From CBDBZL01 sp965213545 (GTDB lineage: Bacteria > Pseudomonadota > Alphaproteobacteria > Sphingomonadales > Sphingomonadaceae): DNA of 64,000 nucleotides. Below are positions 16,558-25,553 of the stretch, in pieces. The notes under the pieces are model-generated. The model was given only the letters and a program-made list of their open reading frames with translations, was not told the DNA's origin and searched no databases. The translations under genes were made by a program, and so were the position numbers. Position 1 is the stretch's first letter, and the number at the start of each line of letters is the position of its first letter. The stretch spans positions 310,001 through 374,000 of the forward strand of contig CBDBZL010000002.1 in NCBI GenBank assembly GCA_965213545.1, read 5' to 3'.

Positions 16558-17457
16558 ATGCGGCTCAATCCGTTCAATCCGGGCAATGTCAGGGTGCGCG
16601 ATCACGGCCGGGGCCGGGGTGGCGGCTTTCCAGGGGGCGGGGGCTTCCCGGGGGGCGGCGGGGGCAAACTGGGCTGCGGCGGATTGCTGGTCGTGGTGAT
16701 CGGGGCGTTGTTCTTCGGTGTCGATCCGGCGCAGATGCTGGGCACGATGGACCAGACGAGCATGGGCGGCCCGCCCATCGCCGGTGCGCCACAAGGATCG
16801 CTGGAAGACCCGGCGCAGGCCTGCGCTGCCTATGAATACGGGGTCGAGAGCTGCAATGCGCTTGCCTCGCTCAACCAGACGTGGGAGCCCGTTTTTTGGC
16901 GCGCGGGCGTCCCGTTCGAACAGCCCACGCTCAACTTCTTCGCCGGCTCGGTCGGTTCGGCGTGCGGCCCGGCCTCCAGCGCGATGGGCCCGTTCTACTG
17001 TCCGGCCGACCGCGGCATCTATATTGATACCAGCTTCTATCGCCAGCTTGCCGGTCGGCTTGGCGCGGGTGGAGATTTCGCCCGCTATTACGTGATGGCG
17101 CACGAATATGGCCATCACATCCAGACGCTGACCGGTCTGTCCGATCAGATCCGCAGCGCCCAGCAGGCACGGCCGCAAGCCGCGAACCAGCTCAACGTGA
17201 TGATGGAGCTTCATGCCGACTGCTATGCCGGGGTATGGGCGGGCAAGAACCGCAACCTGATCGAACCGGGCGATTTTGAGGAAGGCATGACCGCCGCCAG
17301 CGCGATCGGCGATGATGCCATGATGCGCGGCTCGGGTCGGCAGGTGAACCCGGAAAGCTTCACCCATGGTTCAAGCGAGCAGCGTAGACAGGCGTTGCGG
17401 TTGGGAATGGAAACTGGCGATGACACGAGGTGCGATGCAATTCTCCAAGCCGGCTAG
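16558..17457 (+). CDS. Neutral zinc metallopeptidase (YpfJ-type, PF04228)
   Basis: A 299-residue membrane-anchored protein. A short N-terminus is followed by a Gly/Pro-rich linker (about 19-40), one transmembrane helix (GLLVVVIGALFFGV) and then the peptidase domain. The zinc site is HEYGHHIQ with a downstream acidic ligand in ELHADCYAGVWA. The C-terminus has SFTHGSSEQRRQAL. This family is widespread but its substrate is unknown. A GGGGGG run precedes ATG 16558. The next gene starts inside its last codons, implying coupled expression. Confidence 0.9.
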   Translation: MRLNPFNPGNVRVRDHGRGRGGGFPGGGGFPGGGGGKLGCGGLLVVVIGALFFGVDPAQMLGTMDQTSMGGPPIAGAPQGSLEDPAQACAAYEYGVESCNALASLNQTWEPVFWRAGVPFEQPTLNFFAGSVGSACGPASSAMGPFYCPADRGIYIDTSFYRQLAGRLGAGGDFARYYVMAHEYGHHIQTLTGLSDQIRSAQQARPQAANQLNVMMELHADCYAGVWAGKNRNLIEPGDFEEGMTAASAIGDDAMMRGSGRQVNPESFTHGSSEQRRQALRLGMETGDDTRCDAILQAG

Positions 17458-18025
17458 TGCTAGCCGGACGATGATGCTGGCCGCCTGCGCGATGGCGGTT
17501 TTTGTCGGCTTTTCCACTCCCGCCATGGCGCAGGATGATGTCACCCAGGACAACACCAGCATCGGCGACGTGATGCTGACCCCGCTCACCGATCTAAACT
17601 TGGCAAAGGACCCGATACCCCCGGTCCTGGTGCGCGCCTATCATGCGCCTTACGATGATATCGGCCTCTCCGATTGCAGGCGCGTGGGTCGGGAGATCGG
17701 CAATCTGGACGCGGTGCTGGGCGAGGATTTCGATACGCCGCGCGCCGAGCGCGAGGGCACTTCACCCGAGACCATGGCGCAAAAGGTGCTGGGCGGCTTT
17801 ATCCCGTTTCGCGGCGTCATCCGCCATCTCTCGGGCGCCAATCGGCGCGAATACGAGTTTCGCGAGGCAATTACCGCAGGGCTTATGCGGCGCGCCTATC
17901 TCAAGGGCCTGGGTCAGGCGATGGGCTGCGCCTATCCCGCGCGCCCCGCTCCCCCCGGGCTGATGGTCAATGCCGGCGATGACGAGCTTACCGTCGGCGA
18001 GGAAATACAGGTTGGAGCGGACTAG
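17435..18025 (+). CDS. Exported hypothetical protein
   Basis: A 196-residue protein with a signal peptide (hydrophobic ACAMAVFVGFSTPAMA, cleavage before QDD). The mature part contains a region reading FIPFRGVIRHLSGANRREYEF, followed by RRAYLKGLGQAMGC. I recognise no named domain. It resembles uncharacterised secreted proteins of sphingomonads. GAGG 4 nt before ATG 17435 decides that start over ATG 17420 and GTG/ATG codons further up. It overlaps the metallopeptidase gene by 23 nt and converges on sdhA. Confidence 0.75.
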   Translation: MQFSKPASASRTMMLAACAMAVFVGFSTPAMAQDDVTQDNTSIGDVMLTPLTDLNLAKDPIPPVLVRAYHAPYDDIGLSDCRRVGREIGNLDAVLGEDFDTPRAEREGTSPETMAQKVLGGFIPFRGVIRHLSGANRREYEFREAITAGLMRRAYLKGLGQAMGCAYPARPAPPGLMVNAGDDELTVGEEIQVGAD

Positions 18026-18097
18026 GGGGACGATAGCTCCGCCGTTACACACTCTTACGATCTAGTTATCAACTGCGCCTGGTACGCGCCCGCGGCG

Positions 18098-20041
18098 TCA
18101 ATAAACCCGCTTCTTGGGCTCGATATAGGCGATATCCTCGGTCAGCGTATATTCGTGGACCGGACGGTAATCGATCCGCACCTTACCGCCGCCATCGGCT
18201 GTTTGTCCGCCCCAGCCTTCGAACCATGCGGCGGTGTGCTTCATCCATTCGCCATCATTGCGATCGGGGAAATCCTCGTGCGCATGAGCACCGCGGCTTT
18301 CCTTGCGGTTGGCGGCCGAATGCATCGTCACCTGCGCCTGTGAGATGAGGTTGTCGACCTCGAGCGTCTCGATGAGGTCCGAGTTCCAGATCAGCGACCG
18401 GTCGGCCACCGAGATGTCGTCCATCCCCCGATAGATCTCGGCCAGCTTGCGCTTGCCTTCCTCCATCAGCTCGGAATTGCGGAACACCGCGGCGTGCTGG
18501 CTCATTGCGCGCTGCATGTCCGCCCTAATCCGCGCGGTCGGCGTGCCGCCCGAAGCATGGCGAAAGTGATCGAGCCGATGCAGCGAGAACTCGGCGCTGC
18601 CGCTGGGCAGCTCGGCCTGGCTCGCACCGCTGGTCAGCTTGTCCTTGAGATGAAGCCCCGTCGCCCGGCCGAATACCACCAGGTCGATCAGCGAGTTGGA
18701 GCCCAGCCGGTTCGCGCCGTGAACCGAGACGCACGCCGCCTCGCCCACCGCGTAGAGCCCGGACACCACCGTCTCGGGATCGCCATCCGAACCGATCGTC
18801 ACCACTTGCCCGTGATAATTGGTCGGGATGCCGCCCATGTTGTAATGCACGGTCGGTACCACGGGCAGCGGCTGGCGCGTCAGGTCCACGCCGGCGAAGA
18901 TCTTGCCGCTCTCGGTGATCCCCGGCAGCCGCTCGGCCAGCACCTTGGGATCGATGTGGTCGAGGTGGAGGAAGATGTGGTCGGAAGTGGGCCCGACACC
19001 GCGCCCGTCGCGGATTTCCAGCGCCATTGAGCGCGAGACCACGTCGCGGCTGGCCAGGTCCTTGGCGCTGGGCGCATAGCGTTCCATGAACCGCTCGCCC
19101 TCGCTGTTGGTGAGGTAGCCGCCCTCGCCCCGCGCGCCTTCGGTGATGAGCACGCCCGCACCGTAGATGCCGGTGGGATGGAACTGGACGAACTCCATGT
19201 CCTGGAGCGGCAGACCGGCGCGCAGCACCATCGCGTTGCCATCGCCCGTGCAGGTATGCGCCGAGGTGGCGGTATAATAGGCCCGGCCGTAGCCACCCGT
19301 CGCCAGCACCACCGCCTGCGCGCGGAACCGGTGGATGGCGCCGTCATCGAGGCACAGCGCCATCACCCCCACGCAGCGCCCCTCGTGCATGATCAGGTCG
19401 ATGGCGAAATATTCGATGAAGAAGTCGGCGTCGTATTTGAGGCTCTGCTGATAGAGCGCGTGCAGCATGGCGTGGCCGGTGCGGTCAGCCGCGGCGCAGG
19501 TACGCTGCACTGGCGGCCCCTCGCCCATGTTCTGCATGTGTCCGCCGAAAGGGCGCTGGTAGATCGTCCCGTCCTTGTTGCGGCTGAACGGAACGCCTGC
19601 ATGTTCCAGCTCGTAGACGGCCTGAGGCGCCTCGCGCACCAGATATTCGATGGCGTCTTGATCGCCGAGCCAGTCCGACCCCTTGACCGTGTCATACATG
19701 TGCCACGACCAGTGATCGGGCGAATTGTTGCCCAGCGAAGCGGCGATCCCGCCTTGCGCCGCCACCGTATGCGAGCGCGTCGGAAAGACCTTGGAGATAT
19801 TCGCGGTGCGCAGCCCTGCTTCGGCCGCGCCCATGGTGGCCCTTAGACCCGATCCGCCCGCGCCGACCACCACAACGTCATAGGTATGATCGATGATCGG
19901 GTAGGCCGGACTGCCGTTGGCTCCGGCACCGCCGCGCGGCGTGACGCGGCCCCAATCCTTGGTCTGCTCGGGCGGCGCACCGGCCGGAGCGAAATCACGC
20001 TCATTGGGATCGGGCTGGTTCACCGGCGGCTCGGCTCCCAT
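18098..20041 (-). CDS. sdhA: Succinate dehydrogenase flavoprotein subunit
   Basis: Oxidises succinate to fumarate in the TCA cycle and complex II; this subunit carries covalent FAD. The protein is 647 residues. FAD-binding VVVVGAGGSGLRATMGAAEAG is followed by SHTVAAQGGIAASLGN, whose His is the FAD attachment site. FVQFHPTGIYG and the active-site RGEGGYLTNSEGERFMERY are also present. The N-terminus has about 45 extra residues (MGAEPPVNQPDPNERDF) before the core, longer than most alphaproteobacterial SdhA proteins. ATG 20041 shares its A with the sdhD TGA. No sdhB follows, since a converging gene ends at 18025. Confidence 0.96.
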   Translation of the reverse strand: MGAEPPVNQPDPNERDFAPAGAPPEQTKDWGRVTPRGGAGANGSPAYPIIDHTYDVVVVGAGGSGLRATMGAAEAGLRTANISKVFPTRSHTVAAQGGIAASLGNNSPDHWSWHMYDTVKGSDWLGDQDAIEYLVREAPQAVYELEHAGVPFSRNKDGTIYQRPFGGHMQNMGEGPPVQRTCAAADRTGHAMLHALYQQSLKYDADFFIEYFAIDLIMHEGRCVGVMALCLDDGAIHRFRAQAVVLATGGYGRAYYTATSAHTCTGDGNAMVLRAGLPLQDMEFVQFHPTGIYGAGVLITEGARGEGGYLTNSEGERFMERYAPSAKDLASRDVVSRSMALEIRDGRGVGPTSDHIFLHLDHIDPKVLAERLPGITESGKIFAGVDLTRQPLPVVPTVHYNMGGIPTNYHGQVVTIGSDGDPETVVSGLYAVGEAACVSVHGANRLGSNSLIDLVVFGRATGLHLKDKLTSGASQAELPSGSAEFSLHRLDHFRHASGGTPTARIRADMQRAMSQHAAVFRNSELMEEGKRKLAEIYRGMDDISVADRSLIWNSDLIETLEVDNLISQAQVTMHSAANRKESRGAHAHEDFPDRNDGEWMKHTAAWFEGWGGQTADGGGKVRIDYRPVHEYTLTEDIAYIEPKKRVY

Positions 20042-20457
20042 CAGCCCACTCCCCCCAGCGCCAGCCGGGCGATGGAGAACAGACCGAAGGCCGCGCCGCC
20101 AAATACCGCCAGATTGACCGCGGCCACCGCGGCGAACTTGTTGCCCGGCGTATCGACATAATCCTCGATCAGCACCTGCAGTCCCAGCCGTGCGTGCCAG
20201 AACACCGAGATGATGAGCAGCGCCAGCGCCGTCGCGGCCAGCGGGGAGGCAAGCCAGCCGGCCAGCGTCAGATAGGAAAGATCGGGCAGCAGGAGAAACG
20301 AGATGACGAGGAACAGCACCGTTACCAGATTGCCGATGGCGGTGAACCGCTGGCGCAACCAGTGATGCGCGCCCTCGCCTGCCGCACCCAGACCACGGAC
20401 ATGGCCTAGCGCGGTACCCTTGCCGCCATAGCGTTCCAGTGTGGTTCTTCTGCCCAT
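20041..20457 (-). CDS. sdhD: Succinate dehydrogenase membrane anchor subunit
   Basis: The small membrane subunit of complex II, 138 residues with three hydrophobic helices (about 43-60, 66-90 and 112-133). The segment SVFWHARLGLQVLIEDYV carries the His/Asp-Tyr residues near heme b and the quinone in this family. It lies 14 nt after sdhC and overlaps sdhA by 1 nt (TGATG). Confidence 0.92.
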   Translation of the reverse strand: MGRRTTLERYGGKGTALGHVRGLGAAGEGAHHWLRQRFTAIGNLVTVLFLVISFLLLPDLSYLTLAGWLASPLAATALALLIISVFWHARLGLQVLIEDYVDTPGNKFAAVAAVNLAVFGGAAFGLFSIARLALGGVG

Positions 20458-20471
20458 GGGCTTGTCTGGCC

Positions 20472-20891
20472 TTACTTGAGGAGGATCGCGGCCCAGAAGG
20501 CGGCGGTGAGAATGAGCCCGGAGGCGACCGAGACGATCGAGTGCGTTTTGTTGGTCTCGATCTCAAAGCCCGCGCCGATGTCCATCACGAAGTGGCGGAT
20601 GCCCGAGGACATGTGGTTGAAGAACGCCCACGACAGGCCGACCAGCACGACGTAGCCCAGCGGCGAGGTCATCACAGCGGCGAAGGTCTCGTAAGCTTCC
20701 GGCCCACTGGCGAGCGCGCCCAGCCACCACAGCAGCACCGGCAGCCCTGCCAACGCCATCGAGTCCCCCGAGACCCGGTGGAGGATGGAGGTCAGCATGT
20801 GCGGACCCCACCGCCAGATCGACAGATGGGGAGAAAGCGGGCGGTCTGCCATGTGTTGCGAAAGCTCTTGCTGAACGGCTGCGCGCTTCAT
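20472..20891 (-). CDS. sdhC: Succinate dehydrogenase cytochrome b556 subunit
   Basis: The large membrane anchor of complex II, 139 residues with three membrane segments. Family motifs are RPLSPHLSIWRW near the N-terminus, SILHRVSGDS (quinone-site Ser/Arg) and FFNHMSSGIRHFVMDIG with the heme-ligand His. The start at 20891 gives MKRAAVQQELSQHMADRP; a shorter ATG at 20852 (MADRPLSP) also fits the family and neither has a clear Shine-Dalgarno. It is first of sdhCDA and divergent from the SDR gene at 21003. Confidence 0.93.
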   Translation of the reverse strand: MKRAAVQQELSQHMADRPLSPHLSIWRWGPHMLTSILHRVSGDSMALAGLPVLLWWLGALASGPEAYETFAAVMTSPLGYVVLVGLSWAFFNHMSSGIRHFVMDIGAGFEIETNKTHSIVSVASGLILTAAFWAAILLK

Positions 20892-21002
20892 CTAGCGTAA
20901 CATTGCCGCGAGACAAGGCGCACCTTGCCGATGCTGGCCGTTCGGCCGTATCGTTGGGCAAGACCACTTTCGCCGGTGGGACCGCGCGGCTAGAGATGCG
21001 CC

Positions 21003-21728
21003 ATGCCGACCATGCTTGTTACCGGATCGAGCCGCGGCATCGGCCGGGCCATCGCCCAAGCCCTGCGAGCCCGCGGCGTCCAGGTCATCGGCCATTCCAG
21101 CGGTGCGCGTGCCAGTGATGCACAGGATCGCGAGCTGATCCTGGCCGATTTCGCCGATTTCACCGCGCCCGCCGCCTTGTGGGCGCAGGTGCTCGAACGT
21201 GCGGGCGGGCAGGTGGATGCGGTTATCAACAATGCCGGCCTGTTCGCGCCAAACCCGCTCGATGCGTCCGATATCGCGTGGCTCGACCACTGGGAAGAGA
21301 CGCTGCGGGTCAATCTCACCGCCGCCGCGCAGCTGTCGCGTCTGGCGGTGCGTCACTGGCAGGCGCAGGGGAGCGGCGGGCGGCTGGTCCACATCGCCAG
21401 TCGCGCGGGTCACCGCGGGGATTCGCCGGCGCACTGGCATTATGCGGCGGCGAAAGGCGGGATGCTGGCGATGCACAAGACCATCGCCCGCGCCTATGCC
21501 GGCGATGCCATCCTCAGCTACGCGGTCGCTCCCGGTTTCACCGATACCGCGATGGCGGGCGACTATCTCGCCAGCCGGGGCGGGGCCGCGCTGCTTACCG
21601 ATATTCCGCTCGGAAGGGTGGCAACGCCTGAGGAGATCGCGGCGATCGCCACCTTCTGCGCGCTCGATGCGCCGCCCAGCATGACGGGCGCGGTGATCGA
21701 CGCCAACGGAGCCAGCTATGTCCGCTGA
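21003..21728 (+). CDS. SDR family oxidoreductase
   Basis: A 241-residue short-chain dehydrogenase. It has TGSSRGIGRAIAQAL at the cofactor site, INNAGLFAPNPL, and a catalytic Tyr-Lys in HYAAAKGG. The substrate is unknown. The prmA start lies 21 nt after its stop, so it probably leads an SDR-prmA-DUF2459 transcript. Confidence 0.87.
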   Translation: MPTMLVTGSSRGIGRAIAQALRARGVQVIGHSSGARASDAQDRELILADFADFTAPAALWAQVLERAGGQVDAVINNAGLFAPNPLDASDIAWLDHWEETLRVNLTAAAQLSRLAVRHWQAQGSGGRLVHIASRAGHRGDSPAHWHYAAAKGGMLAMHKTIARAYAGDAILSYAVAPGFTDTAMAGDYLASRGGAALLTDIPLGRVATPEEIAAIATFCALDAPPSMTGAVIDANGASYVR

Positions 21729-21749
21729 TCGGCGGTGGGGTGCACGCCG

Positions 21750-22655
21750 ATGACCGGCTGGAAGCTCACCGCACGCGCTGCACGCCCGGTCGTCGAGGCG
21801 GCGCTGGCCGCGCATGGCGAGCGCGACGAGGAGGACGGCGAACTCGTCATTGGCGCGCGCGAGGACCCCGCCGAGCCTTCCGACTGGTTGCTCGAAGCAT
21901 GGCTGTCACACCGTCCGACACGCCGCGACAGGGATCGCATTGCCGCGCTGTTCGGTCAGCCATCACCCGAATTGGTGCAGGAAAAGCTTCCCGAAACCGA
22001 CTGGATCGCCGCCAGCCAGCAGAGCGCCGAGCCCGTTCGCGCCGGACCGTTCCGCATCCGCACACCCGACTTCGCTCCGAGCGACGAGGCGGGTCTGATC
22101 GAATTCGTCATTCCCGCCGCGCAGGCCTTCGGCACCGGTCAGCATGCCACCACCGCCGGCTGTCTGGAGATGCTGGCCCGGATGAAACGGCGCGGCGTTC
22201 GGCCCCGGAACCTGGCTGATATCGGATCGGGCACCGGCATCCTCGCCTTCGCGGCGCTTGCCTTGTGGCCCCGCGCCCACGCCAATGCGAGCGACAGCGA
22301 TCCGGTCTGCCTGGAGGCGCTTTTCGCCAATGCACGGCGCAACGCCATTGCGCTAGGCGAGGGACGCGGCGAGCTTGCCTGTGCCACCGCCGAGGGCGTC
22401 GCCGGCCGGCTCCATGCCCGGCGCACGCCCTACGATCTGGTGATCGCCAATATCCTCGCGCGCCCGCTCATCACCCTGGCGCGGGACTTCGCCCGCCACA
22501 CATCGCCCGGTGCGGATATCGTCCTTGCAGGGCCGCTTGACCGTCAATTTCCCGCCGTCGAGGCTGCCTATCGCAGGGCCGGCTTCCACCGGCGATCGCG
22601 CCTGGTCCGAGGAGAATGGGTGATCCTGTGGCTGCGCAAGCATTCGCGCGGTTGA
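21750..22655 (+). CDS. prmA: Ribosomal protein L11 methyltransferase
   Basis: SAM-dependent methylation of ribosomal protein L11. The protein is 301 residues. The N-terminal substrate-recognition half is divergent. The catalytic half has IPAAQAFGTGQHATTAGCLEM, the SAM loop DIGSGTGILAFAALAL, and DLVIANILARPL, which are typical PrmA motifs. ATG 21750 is preferred to GTG 21735 because GGTGGGG precedes it at suitable spacing. The downstream gene begins 40 nt before its end. Confidence 0.92.
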   Translation: MTGWKLTARAARPVVEAALAAHGERDEEDGELVIGAREDPAEPSDWLLEAWLSHRPTRRDRDRIAALFGQPSPELVQEKLPETDWIAASQQSAEPVRAGPFRIRTPDFAPSDEAGLIEFVIPAAQAFGTGQHATTAGCLEMLARMKRRGVRPRNLADIGSGTGILAFAALALWPRAHANASDSDPVCLEALFANARRNAIALGEGRGELACATAEGVAGRLHARRTPYDLVIANILARPLITLARDFARHTSPGADIVLAGPLDRQFPAVEAAYRRAGFHRRSRLVRGEWVILWLRKHSRG

Positions 22656-23335
22656 GGCGGCGGCCCTGGCTGGTTCCCGCCGTTCTTGCCGGCACGCTCG
22701 CGATTGCCGCGGCGATCTATTTCCTTGCTGGATGGATCGGCAGTTCGATCCCGCGCAATCCGCAATGGCGCGAGGCGGACCGGGGCGTCACCATTCTGGT
22801 CGAGACCAACGGCGTCCATACCGGCGTCATCATGCCCGCCGTCACCGCGCACAAGGATTGGCGCGACACCTTTCCCGCGCTCGCCGCCGAGCCTGCGGAC
22901 ACGGTATCGCATATTGCGGTAGGCTGGGGCGAACGCGAGGTCTTTCTCGACGTCGCGACCTGGAGCGACCTGCGCCTCGTCACCGCCCTGCGCATCCTTT
23001 CCATCGGAGGCGAAAGCCTGATCCGAACCAGCCACTACCTGCGCCCCGCTCCAGGCCCCTATCACCGGCCGGTCCGCCTCAGCGCTAAGCAATATCGGCG
23101 TCTGGTCGCCAGCATCGAGGCTTCGCTCGCGCCGGTGGCTCCGGGACGCGAGCGCACCATCCTGCGCGGCACCTATGCGCCGGACGCCTATTACCGTGCG
23201 CGCGGTCGATACACCATCATCCGCACCTCCAACAGCTGGACCGGCGATGTGCTGGCCGATGCGGGTGTGGAAATGGGCTGGTGGACGCCGTTTTCGGGAG
23301 GCGTAATGAAATGGATCGAGCCTCCGCAGCTTTAA
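22616..23335 (+). CDS. TIGR02117/DUF2459 family protein
   Basis: A 239-residue protein with one N-terminal membrane helix (LVPAVLAGTLAIAAAIYFLAGWIG) and a soluble domain outside the membrane. The domain starts VTILVETNGVHTGVIMPA, and ends with TSNSWTGDVLADAGVEMGWWTPFSG. The His after NGV and the later Asn/Trp motif suggest an NlpC/P60-like or related hydrolase fold, but this is inference. TIGR02117 was named for occurrence near urease genes; none is visible here. It overlaps prmA by 40 nt. Confidence 0.82.
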   Translation: MGDPVAAQAFARLRRRPWLVPAVLAGTLAIAAAIYFLAGWIGSSIPRNPQWREADRGVTILVETNGVHTGVIMPAVTAHKDWRDTFPALAAEPADTVSHIAVGWGEREVFLDVATWSDLRLVTALRILSIGGESLIRTSHYLRPAPGPYHRPVRLSAKQYRRLVASIEASLAPVAPGRERTILRGTYAPDAYYRARGRYTIIRTSNSWTGDVLADAGVEMGWWTPFSGGVMKWIEPPQL

Positions 23336-23483
23336 AGGCGAGCCCTCGCTATGAGCTTAACAGCGGATACCATGCAGCAAGGCGACCAGAGTTACCTGGC
23401 CGTTGCATCAGCGACTGACCATCTAAACGATAGGATTCACGCGCTGCGATGGAGCATTGGCGGTCCTGCAGTCCCCAGCAAGC

Positions 23484-25553
23484 TCATCCGGAAGCCCGGA
23501 CCAGTTCAGCCCAGCCCGCCTCGTCGATCACCTCGATGTCGAGTTTCTCGGCCCGCTTGAGCTTGGCGCCCGCGCCCGGTCCGGCGATGACCAAGTCGGT
23601 TTTGGCACTCACGGTTCCAACCGTCCGCGCGCCAAGCCGCTCGGCCTGCGCCTTGGCCTCCTCGCGGCTCATCGTCTCAAGCTTGCCGGTAAAAACCAGC
23701 GTCTTGCCCGAGACGGGGCTGTCGCTCGTCTCCGCTTCGTATGGCGGCGGGTCGACTTCGGACAGAAGATCATCCCATGCCTCGCGATTATGCGGCTCAT
23801 GGAAGAAATCGCGCAGCGCAGCGACCACCACCGGGCCGACACCGTCGATCGACGTAAGCGCATCGGCCGCCTCTTCGTCTCCCTCGCGCGCCTTTTCGGC
23901 AACATCGCGCAGCGCCGGAAGCATGCGGAAGCGGCGGATCAGATCGCGCGCGGTCACGCTGCCGACATGGCGGATGCCTAGGCCGAACAGCAGCCGCGCG
24001 GCATCGGGCCGGCGCCGCGCCTCTATGCTGTTCAACAGGTTGTCCACAGACTTGTCCTGCCATCCCTCCAGCGCGATGATCGCATCCCGGCGCTGGTGAA
24101 GGCGGAAGATATCGGCCGGCGTTCGCAACAATTTTAGAACGTGAAATTGGTCGATCGTCCGCTCACCCAGCCCGTCGATATCAAGTGCCCCGCGACTGAC
24201 GAAATGCTTGAGCCGCTCGGTGCGCTGCGCCGGGCATACCAGCCCGCCGGTGCAGCGGATATCGACCTCGCCCTCCTCGGCCAGCGCCTCGCTGCCACAG
24301 CGGGGGCAGTGATCGGGAAAGACGTAAGGCGCGCGCTGCTCGTCGGGAGTGAGATTGGCGACCACCTGCGGAATGACGTCGCCCGCCCGTTGGACCTGCA
24401 CCCGGTCACCCGGCCTGACGCCGAGCCGGGCGATCTCGTCGCGGTTGTGCAACGTCACATTGGTCACCGTTACCCCGCCGACCAAGACCGGCGCCAGACG
24501 CCCGACCGGAGTGAGCTTGCCGGTCCGCCCGACCTGGATGTCGATCGCCTCGAGCAAGGTCTCGGCTCGTTCGGCGGGGAACTTGTGGGCCAGCGCCCAG
24601 CGCGGCATCCGGCCCCCGGGTCCGCCGACCAGACCCAGTCGTTGCTGATAGTCCAGCCGGTCCACCTTGTAGACCACGCCGTCGATCTCATAGGCCAGGG
24701 CTTCACGATCCCCGGCGATCCGATGGTAAGTTTCCAGCACGTCTTCGAGCGAGCCGCACCGGGCCAGCTCGGGCGAAACCGGCAGCCCCCAATCCGCGAT
24801 CGCCTGCATCATCTCGTATTGCGTTGCCGCCACAAAAGCCTCTGCCTCACCCCAGCCATGCGCCAGGAAGCGCAGCGGCCGGCTCGCGGTCACCGAAGCA
24901 TCCTTCTGCCGCAATGCACCCGCGGCAGCGTTGCGTGGATTGGCGAACAGCCGTTCTCCGACCTCGGCTTGCGCAGCATTGAGTGCGGCAAATGTCTGCT
25001 TTTCCATATAAACCTCACCCCGAACCTCGAAAACCGGGGGCGGCGCGCCCCCCAGGCTTTGGGGAATATCGGGGATATGCGCGACATTGGCAGTGACGTT
25101 CTCGCCCACCTCGCCATCGCCCCGGGTGGCGGCAAGCACCAGTTGGCCGCGCTCGTATCGCAGCGAGCATGACAGACCGTCGATCTTGTCCTCGGCGGTG
25201 AACACCAGCGGATCGCCTTCGTCCAGCACCAGATATCGCCGCACCCGGGTGATGAACTCGCTCACCTCCTCCTCGGCAAAGGCGTTGTCCAGACTGGTCA
25301 TCCGCACCGCGTGGCGCACTTTGCCCAACGGCGATAAGGGCACGTAGCCCACCCTGCGGCTTGGCGAATTGGCGCTGACAAGATGGGGAAACGCCGCTTC
25401 GAGCTCGGTCAGACGACGCACCAGAGCATCATATTCGGCGTCCGAAATCTCGGGCGCGTCCTCGCCATGATAAAGCCGGTCGTGGCGAATAATCTCGCCC
25501 GTCAGCCGGGCCAGCTCCTCCCTCGCCTCGGCCTCGATGAGGCCGGCGGTCAT
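23484..25553 (-). CDS. ligA: NAD-dependent DNA ligase
   Basis: Seals nicks in replication and repair. At 689 residues it is full length. The adenylation domain has FTAEDKIDGLSCSLRYE with the catalytic Lys. The OB fold contains GRTGKLTPVGRLAPV. The four-Cys zinc finger is CPRCGSEA...CTGGLVCPAQ, followed by HhH motifs and a C-terminal BRCT domain (GKTLVFTGKLETMSREEA). ATG 25553 forms an ATGA overlap with the lipoprotein stop, and the longer frame to 25766 is a shadow. It is last in bamD-recN-lipoprotein-ligA. Confidence 0.96.
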   Translation of the reverse strand: MTAGLIEAEAREELARLTGEIIRHDRLYHGEDAPEISDAEYDALVRRLTELEAAFPHLVSANSPSRRVGYVPLSPLGKVRHAVRMTSLDNAFAEEEVSEFITRVRRYLVLDEGDPLVFTAEDKIDGLSCSLRYERGQLVLAATRGDGEVGENVTANVAHIPDIPQSLGGAPPPVFEVRGEVYMEKQTFAALNAAQAEVGERLFANPRNAAAGALRQKDASVTASRPLRFLAHGWGEAEAFVAATQYEMMQAIADWGLPVSPELARCGSLEDVLETYHRIAGDREALAYEIDGVVYKVDRLDYQQRLGLVGGPGGRMPRWALAHKFPAERAETLLEAIDIQVGRTGKLTPVGRLAPVLVGGVTVTNVTLHNRDEIARLGVRPGDRVQVQRAGDVIPQVVANLTPDEQRAPYVFPDHCPRCGSEALAEEGEVDIRCTGGLVCPAQRTERLKHFVSRGALDIDGLGERTIDQFHVLKLLRTPADIFRLHQRRDAIIALEGWQDKSVDNLLNSIEARRRPDAARLLFGLGIRHVGSVTARDLIRRFRMLPALRDVAEKAREGDEEAADALTSIDGVGPVVVAALRDFFHEPHNREAWDDLLSEVDPPPYEAETSDSPVSGKTLVFTGKLETMSREEAKAQAERLGARTVGTVSAKTDLVIAGPGAGAKLKRAEKLDIEVIDEAGWAELVRASG

